In this document: positions 59,155 to 64,000 of the stretch, in pieces
Position numbering within the stretch: the first letter of the stretch is position 1
Layout: every line of letters starts with the position of its first letter
Source of the DNA: Prolixibacteraceae bacterium
GTDB lineage: Bacteria > Bacteroidota > Bacteroidia > Bacteroidales > Prolixibacteraceae
Assembly (NCBI GenBank): GCA_003457135.1
Contig: DMSQ01000082.1
Span: forward strand, 15,069-79,068
Length of the DNA stretch: 64,000 bases
Reading direction: 5' to 3'
Notes under the pieces: model-generated
Told to the model about the DNA's origin: nothing
Databases searched by the model: none
The model's input: only the letters and a program-made list of their open reading frames with translations
Position numbers and translations under genes: made by a program

Positions 59155-60477
59155 TTATGCCAACCTGATTCGAAGAATCCTTTTCGTTTTTGAAGTAATT
59201 TTAAACCTGTCATCCAATCGCTTGCCAACAATCCAAACCAACTGATTGCCGCTAGCCAATATCCAGGCATTTTCCTTATCCGGAATTGAATATTTTTCGT
59301 CAATAAAAAAATCGCTGAGTTTTTTCAATCCTTTCATTCCCAGGGGTTGAAAATATTCACCTTCTTGCCAGTGACGTAAAATCAGCGGAAAAATAAGCCG
59401 GTCCAAATCCAGATCAACGGCATTGAGATGAGTTGAAAACCGAAAATCGGCGGTTCGTTCAATTTTTTCGAATGAAAGATGTACGGGGTTCTGAATTTTA
59501 GTGCAGTCTTCATCAATGTAATAAAACTTGCCAGATTTCTGATGAAATGACGAGATGAGCAGATATTCCCTGTCTTTCACAAGGCGATAATCGCCGGAAA
59601 AAAACTTACGGCCCGATTCCCGGTTCATTGAGTCAAGAATGTCATCAATCTGTTCGATCTGGAATCCAAATTCGCGTATCAGCTCAAAAAGGATGGTTCG
59701 AAGTGGGCTTAAAGTCTGTAACTTTTCGATATGGATCATCGCCCCCTGATCATCTTCAGAATAAACAAAAGCCCTAACTTCACTCATTCGTTGCTGAAAA
59801 AGCACCCCCGTTTCATGCAGGGTTCCAATAGTCTTCAGCGCATTCTTGCGAAAAGCCGGATTCACCTGTTCAAGCAAAGGTAGAATATCCTGACGGATCA
59901 GGTTTCGTTTATAAACGGTATCCATATTACTGGAATCTGTCCGGAAGTTTATTTTTAATCGCCGGCAATAATCCAGGATTTCAGTTCGGTTGGTAAAAAG
60001 CATGGGGCGAATTATCCTTCCTGATTTGGGTTGAATACCGCTCAAACCCTTGATACCACTGCCTCGCGAAAGATTAATCAGAAAAGTTTCGATCACATCG
60101 TCCTGGTGATGAGCAGTTGCAAGAAGACCCAGACCGTGTTTGACCAACAATCCATCAAACCAGGAATAGCGAAGGTCGCGCGCAGCCATTTCAATCGAAA
60201 TACCTTTCTCGAGGGCGTAGTCCTGAGTTTTAAAATGCTTCACATAAAAGGCAAGGTTGTGCATTTCGCAATAATCGGCAACGAATTGTTCATCACCATC
60301 CGATTCCATACCCCGTAGCCCAAAGTTGCAGTGAGCAACAGCCACCTGAAAACCTGCATTGCCGAATAAATGCAACATGAGCATGGAGTCAGCTCCGCCA
60401 CTCACCGCCAGCAAAATACGCTCGGAAGAATGAAATAGATTTTCTTCGTGAATATATTTCAGAAATTGCTCGACCAT
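59155..60477 (-). CDS. tilS: tRNA(Ile)-lysidine synthase
   Basis: Modifies C34 of the AUA-reading tRNA(Ile) with lysine, ATP-dependent. The 440-residue protein has the PP-loop motif AVSGGADSMLMLHLF near the N-terminus and the TilS-specific HHQDDVIETFLINLSRGSGIKGLSGIQPK, with a C-terminal substrate-binding domain (HWQEGEYFQPLGMKGLKKLSDFFIDEKY). Essential in almost all bacteria. Minus strand, convergent with the BRO gene; the palindrome at 60501-60528 lies between it and pepT. Confidence 0.96.
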   Translation of the reverse strand: MVEQFLKYIHEENLFHSSERILLAVSGGADSMLMLHLFGNAGFQVAVAHCNFGLRGMESDGDEQFVADYCEMHNLAFYVKHFKTQDYALEKGISIEMAARDLRYSWFDGLLVKHGLGLLATAHHQDDVIETFLINLSRGSGIKGLSGIQPKSGRIIRPMLFTNRTEILDYCRRLKINFRTDSSNMDTVYKRNLIRQDILPLLEQVNPAFRKNALKTIGTLHETGVLFQQRMSEVRAFVYSEDDQGAMIHIEKLQTLSPLRTILFELIREFGFQIEQIDDILDSMNRESGRKFFSGDYRLVKDREYLLISSFHQKSGKFYYIDEDCTKIQNPVHLSFEKIERTADFRFSTHLNAVDLDLDRLIFPLILRHWQEGEYFQPLGMKGLKKLSDFFIDEKYSIPDKENAWILASGNQLVWIVGKRLDDRFKITSKTKRILRIRLA

Positions 60478-60500
60478 GAGGAATCGGTTTATTATTTATT

Positions 60501-60528
60501 GTAGAGACGTAACATGTTACGTCTCTAC
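60501..60528. repeat. Perfect 28-bp palindrome between tilS and pepT
   Basis: GTAGAGACGTAACA followed directly by its reverse complement TGTTACGTCTCTAC, with no spacer. It starts 23 nt above the tilS start and 1 nt below the pepT stop. No U-run follows, so it is not a typical terminator. GTAGAGACG-headed palindromes are seen dispersed in several bacterial groups (established knowledge; no second copy in this window). Confidence 0.85.
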
Positions 60529-60529
60529 G

Positions 60530-61756
60530 TTACTGTTTCGCCACAAGTTCGGCTATCCTGACGATCACCTCAACCGCTTTTTGCATGGATTGAACCGGTA
60601 CAAATTCGTAGGGACCATGAAAATTATGCCCCCCGGCAAAAATATTGGGACATGGCAATCCTTTCCATGAAAGCTGAGCCCCATCAGTTCCACCCCGAAT
60701 AGCCTTTATGATAGGAGTGACACCCACATCTTTCATTGCCTGTTCTGCCAAATCAACGATGTATTTCACCGGTTCAAGCTTTTCCTTCATGTTAAAGTAC
60801 TGATCAGTCATTTCAAGCAGAACAGTTTCCTTACCAAAGCGCAAATTGATCAGTCCGCAGATTTCCTTCATCAGGTTTTTCCTGGCTTCAAATTTTGCCC
60901 GGTCATGATCGCGGATGATGTATTCGAGTTTGGTCAAAGAAACATCTCCTTCAAAAGAAGTCAGGTGAAAAAAACCTTCATAACCTTCAGTATGCTCCGG
61001 ACGTTGATCGGCCGGTAAAGCCTGAATAATCTGAGTAGCCACCAACATCGAATTGATCATCGTATTTTTTGCCGATCCTGGATGGACACTCCGGCCTTTC
61101 ACTGTAATTTTAGCGCTTGCAGCATTAAAATTTTCATATTCCAGTTCACCAATTTCGCCTCCATCCATCGTATAGGCAAAGTCAGTCCCAAATTTCCCAA
61201 CATCAAAATGAAGGGTACCATGCCCCACTTCTTCGTCAGGAGTAAAACAAAGCCTGATTTTACCATGTATGATTTCCTGATGTCTGATCAAAAAATCCAT
61301 TGCGGTAACTATCTCTGCAATTCCAGCTTTATCATCTGCTCCCAGCAAGGTTTTTCCGTCAGTGGTAATCAAATCCTGGCCAAGGTATTTGAGTAAATCA
61401 GGAAAATAGGCAGGACTTAAAACCACTTTCTGTTCAGCATCCAGCAGTAAATCCTGCCCCTGATAATTCCTGATCAACTGCGGATTAACATTTTCACCTG
61501 AGTAGTCGGGGCTCGTATCAATATGGGAAATAAATCCAATTACAGGAACCGGATGATCCATGTTGGAAGGCAAAGTGGCAGTCACATAACCAAAATCATC
61601 CCTGACAACTTCATGTAATCCAATTTCGCGCAATTCCTCAGCCAACTGATCGGCAAAAACCAATTGCCGCTTGGTACTTGGAAAAGTTTCACTTTTGGGG
61701 TCAGAGGTGGTGTACACCTTGCTATATCGCAAAAACCGTTCTGTAACTTGTTCCAT
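60530..61756 (-). CDS. pepT: Peptidase T (tripeptide aminopeptidase)
   Basis: Zinc aminopeptidase (M20 family) that removes the N-terminal residue from tripeptides. About 408 residues: GFISHIDTSPDYSGENVNPQ (metal-binding His/Asp), LLGADDKAGIAEIV (Asp-x-Lys), CFTPDEEVGHGTLHFD (catalytic Glu) and GGTDGAQLSWKGLPCPNIFAGGHNFHGPYEFVP. The ATG at 61756 is preferred because GGAGAG stands 5 nt before it; an ATG at 61768 is four codons upstream. It ends 1 nt before the palindrome at 60501-60528. Followed upstream by an unknown gene at 61796. Confidence 0.95.
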   Translation of the reverse strand: MEQVTERFLRYSKVYTTSDPKSETFPSTKRQLVFADQLAEELREIGLHEVVRDDFGYVTATLPSNMDHPVPVIGFISHIDTSPDYSGENVNPQLIRNYQGQDLLLDAEQKVVLSPAYFPDLLKYLGQDLITTDGKTLLGADDKAGIAEIVTAMDFLIRHQEIIHGKIRLCFTPDEEVGHGTLHFDVGKFGTDFAYTMDGGEIGELEYENFNAASAKITVKGRSVHPGSAKNTMINSMLVATQIIQALPADQRPEHTEGYEGFFHLTSFEGDVSLTKLEYIIRDHDRAKFEARKNLMKEICGLINLRFGKETVLLEMTDQYFNMKEKLEPVKYIVDLAEQAMKDVGVTPIIKAIRGGTDGAQLSWKGLPCPNIFAGGHNFHGPYEFVPVQSMQKAVEVIVRIAELVAKQ

Positions 61757-61795
61757 TATTCTCTCCATAATTCAAAATTCAAAATTCATCATTTC

Positions 61796-62482
61796 TTATA
61801 CGTCGTCAGAATTAAATTTAAAGCCCAATCGTTTGCCTGTTTGAATCCGTGAATGATTGATTTCGGCATTCATTTGTTCAACGGTCGCAATCTTGACCTG
61901 ATCGTATGGCGGAACAAGTAAATCGAAATCAATGGCATACTGAACTGCTGTTTCGATTATTTCTTTCATATACTCCTTGGTCATTTCGTCGCTTCCGAAA
62001 TCTTTGACCAGTTCACTTGATTGCCGCTTGCCTTCCACAAAAAAATGGTTTTCGCGGTTCACAAAAATCCGGGCGATCAAATAACCCAAATCCTCCATCC
62101 GGTTGTATTTAAAGCTGTCAGCCAGAAAATTATAAATATTGAAAACCCCGCAATACGAATTCATAGGATTGGCTTTGATGTAATCCAATTTCCAGATCGG
62201 ATGCTCGCGATTGAAAACGAATACATTGGAATGCATGCTGAAAATAAGCATATCACCGCCAATTCTGAATTCTGCTTCAAAAGGACCTTTTTCCTGGTAA
62301 ACAGGCAGAACATTGTCGTCCACTTTATCTTTCAGTTTCTGACGGTAATCATCAGCCAATTCTTTCAAAACTTCCTTCAGCAGGGCAAACGAACTGATCG
62401 ATTTTCGGTAAACTTCCTGCTTCAGGTTGGTCTTATGAATAATTCCTTCCAACTGATCAACCTTTTTTTTCTTTGCACTCAT
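61796..62482 (-). CDS. Conserved hypothetical protein
   Basis: A 228-residue soluble protein. A Lys-rich N-terminus (SAKKKKVDQLEGIIHKTNL) precedes a region with helices (LLKEVLKELADDYRQKLKDK) and an alternating beta core (FEAEFRIGGDMLIFSMHSNVFVFN, WKLDYIKANPMNSYCGVFNIYNFLADSF), then LGYLIARIFVNRENHFFVEGKRQ and a C-terminal helix. I do not recognise a function; no catalytic motif, signal peptide or membrane segment is seen. It lies between pepT and proS in the same direction, with the proS terminator 31 nt upstream, so it probably has its own transcript. Confidence 0.75.
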   Translation of the reverse strand: MSAKKKKVDQLEGIIHKTNLKQEVYRKSISSFALLKEVLKELADDYRQKLKDKVDDNVLPVYQEKGPFEAEFRIGGDMLIFSMHSNVFVFNREHPIWKLDYIKANPMNSYCGVFNIYNFLADSFKYNRMEDLGYLIARIFVNRENHFFVEGKRQSSELVKDFGSDEMTKEYMKEIIETAVQYAIDFDLLVPPYDQVKIATVEQMNAEINHSRIQTGKRLGFKFNSDDV

Positions 62483-62512
62483 TGCTATGAATTAAATATG
62501 CTATAAAAATAA

Positions 62513-62540
62513 GAAAAGCAGTCAAACTTGACTGCTTTTC
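62513..62540 (-). terminator. Rho-independent terminator of proS
   Basis: Minus-strand stem GAAAAGCAGTCAA with TTGACTGCTTTTC (13 bp, 2-nt spacer), followed by TTATTTTTA. It lies 22 nt beyond the proS stop codon. Confidence 0.75.
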
Positions 62541-62561
62541 CCAATTATGATTTTTGAACTT

Positions 62562-64000
62562 TTAATATGCCAGCGCAAATAAAACCCTTCCTTTTGATGG
62601 CTTGCCTGAATAAACGCATTTTCCTTCTTCCGGAATCTGGTCGAATGGAATACACCGAATGGTGGATTTGGTTTCATCCTTAATTTTTTGTTCGGTTTCG
62701 GAAGAACCATCCCAATGAGCCGAAATAAATCCCCCCTTATTCTCAAGTACTTCTTTGAATTCTTCGTAAGTTTCAACCGGAGTTGTCATAGTTCTCCGAA
62801 ATTCAAACGCTTTATTGTAAATATTTTCCTGAATGTCAGTCAGCAATCGCTGAATATAGAATTCAATGCCTTCCATCGAAATAACTTGTTTCTCAAGTGT
62901 ATCGCGACGGGCAACTTCTACCGTTGCGTTTTCAAGGTCGCGTGGACCGATAGCAATGCGAACAGGAACACCTTTCAATTCGTATTCGGCAAATTTCCAA
63001 CCCGGTTTTTTATTGTCGTTGTTATCGTATTTTACAGAAATACCCAAGGCTTTCAGCTTGAGAATGATGCTGTCCACCTTTTCTGAAATGACAGCCAACT
63101 GTTCCAACTGCTTGTAAATTGGAACTATAACAACCTGAAAGGGAGCCAGTTTCGGAGGTAAAACCAGTCCATTGTCATCGGAATGTGCCATGATCAGGGC
63201 TCCCATTAAACGGGTAGAAGCGCCCCAGGAAGTGGCCCAAACAAAATCTTCGTTCCCTTCTTTGGTGGCAAAACGAACATCAAAAGCTTTGGCAAAGTTT
63301 TGTCCGAGGAAGTGAGAAGTTCCAGATTGAAGCGCCTTTCCATCCTGCATCAGTGCTTCAATCGTATAAGTTTCCAGAGCTCCTGCAAAACGTTCGTTGG
63401 CCGATTTGGCGCCCATTATTACGGGCATTGCCATAAATTTTTCGGCAAAGGTAGCATACACATTCACCATCCGTTCGGTTTCCTCCAATGCTTCCTGACT
63501 GGTTGCATGGGCAGTATGACCTTCCTGCCACAAGAATTCGGTAGTGCGAAGGAATAAACGGGTACGCATTTCCCAGCGAACCACATTAGCCCATTGATTC
63601 ACCAGAATAGGTAAATCACGGTACGACTGAATCCAGGTTTTGTAAGTACTCCAGATAATTGTTTCTGAAGTTGGGCGAACGATCAGTTCTTCTTCCAGTT
63701 TTGCTCCCGGATCAACAATAATTCCATTCCCATTCGGATCGTTCATCAACCGGTAATGGGTAACTACGGCACACTCCTTGGCGAAACCTTCTACATGACT
63801 GGCTTCTTTGCTAAAGAAAGATTTTGGTATAAACAGAGGAAAATAGGCATTCACATGACCGGTTTCTTTAAACATCCGGTCGAGTTCGGCCTGCATCTTT
63901 TCCCAAATTGCATATCCGTATGGTTTAATCACCATACAGCCTCTAACCGCAGAATTATCGGCCAAATCTGCCTTGATAACCAGATCGTTGTACCATTGTG
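62562..64000 (-). CDS. proS: Proline--tRNA ligase, short (archaeal/eukaryotic-like) type, 5' end outside window
   Basis: Class II aminoacyl-tRNA synthetase that charges tRNA(Pro). The frame is open to the window edge (visible N-terminal end QWYNDLVIKADLADN; the codon for the Leu at 63965 is TTG, not a start). Class II motif 2/3 regions: VRPTSETIIWSTYKTWIQSYRDLPILVNQWANVVRWEMRTRLFLRTTEFLWQEGHTAH, and the anticodon-binding domain near VVIVPIYKQLEQ and GVPVRIAIGPRDLENATVEVARRD. The short type without the editing INS domain ends in GRVLFALAY. About 479 residues visible; probably lacks only a short N-terminal part. A hairpin terminator follows. Confidence 0.95.
   Translation of the reverse strand, partial: QWYNDLVIKADLADNSAVRGCMVIKPYGYAIWEKMQAELDRMFKETGHVNAYFPLFIPKSFFSKEASHVEGFAKECAVVTHYRLMNDPNGNGIIVDPGAKLEEELIVRPTSETIIWSTYKTWIQSYRDLPILVNQWANVVRWEMRTRLFLRTTEFLWQEGHTAHATSQEALEETERMVNVYATFAEKFMAMPVIMGAKSANERFAGALETYTIEALMQDGKALQSGTSHFLGQNFAKAFDVRFATKEGNEDFVWATSWGASTRLMGALIMAHSDDNGLVLPPKLAPFQVVIVPIYKQLEQLAVISEKVDSIILKLKALGISVKYDNNDNKKPGWKFAEYELKGVPVRIAIGPRDLENATVEVARRDTLEKQVISMEGIEFYIQRLLTDIQENIYNKAFEFRRTMTTPVETYEEFKEVLENKGGFISAHWDGSSETEQKIKDETKSTIRCIPFDQIPEEGKCVYSGKPSKGRVLFALAY

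Noticed and set aside
1..64000. tRNA, rRNA, integrase or transposase genes
   Set aside because: None was found by eye in the intergenic regions or among the proteins; a covariance-model search would be needed to exclude a divergent tRNA.

Overview
The window looks like chromosomal DNA of a Bacteroidota bacterium, most likely from the Marinilabiliales/Prolixibacteraceae area (inference; no rRNA gene is present to place it). The reasons are the type IX secretion gene porQ, DUF5686, DUF1599, DUF2027-Smr and DoxX/thioredoxin proteins, BlaR1-like M56 peptidases fused to carboxypeptidase-regulatory and TonB domains, and many start sites preceded by the Bacteroidota promoter form TTG-(18-20 nt)-TAnnTTTG. 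Those promoters settle several start codons (queA, folP, the Smr protein, the FabK-like protein).

Layout. 1-600: end of a LytTR response regulator. 671-6073: lon, rpmE2 and two tandem GNAT-like paralogs. 6296-9620: a blaI / M56-TonB / TPR operon with three operator dyads at its promoter. 9775-16348: Bax inhibitor-1 protein, AlkD-like protein, flippase, an M16 peptidase pair and a FabK-like flavoprotein. 16532-25430: envelope and metabolism genes, including folP-cdaA (c-di-AMP), DUF1599, DoxX, porQ, YitT and a patatin with an outer-membrane barrel. 25424-34306: hemH, DUF5686, a PAS protein, a GH16-like protein with altered catalytic acids, a secreted class-I amidotransferase-like protein and prfC. 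34388-40936: an accessory region with three toxin-antitoxin modules, a second blaI/M56 locus and the RNase P RNA gene. 41076-45328: Smr protein, queA, and a phosphate transporter with its DUF47 partner. 45659-58183: a nearly complete heme pathway. 58313-64000: BRO-family protein, tilS, pepT, an unknown gene and the C-terminal part of proS.

The heme genes lie in one direction (hemA-C-D-B-L, a secreted R/N-rich protein, hemE-N-G-F). Together with hemH 20 kb upstream they take glutamyl-tRNA to protoheme by the C5 route. Both the oxygen-independent (HemN) and oxygen-dependent (HemF) coproporphyrinogen oxidases are present, which suits a facultative anaerobe.

Two patterns are not explained by ordinary annotation. 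First, many intergenic gaps, including every gap in the heme cluster after hemB, hold arrays of short 'words' of 7, 10 or 20 nt. In most, one half carries the word and the other half its reverse complement, so the gap could fold into a long imperfect hairpin. One decamer array runs from the last codons of hemG into the start codon of hemF. Second, the Xre/RES toxin-antitoxin pair is flanked by a direct repeat of about 55 nt that includes the 3' end of rnpB and its terminator. This is the footprint expected if a small cassette inserted at the RNase P RNA gene.
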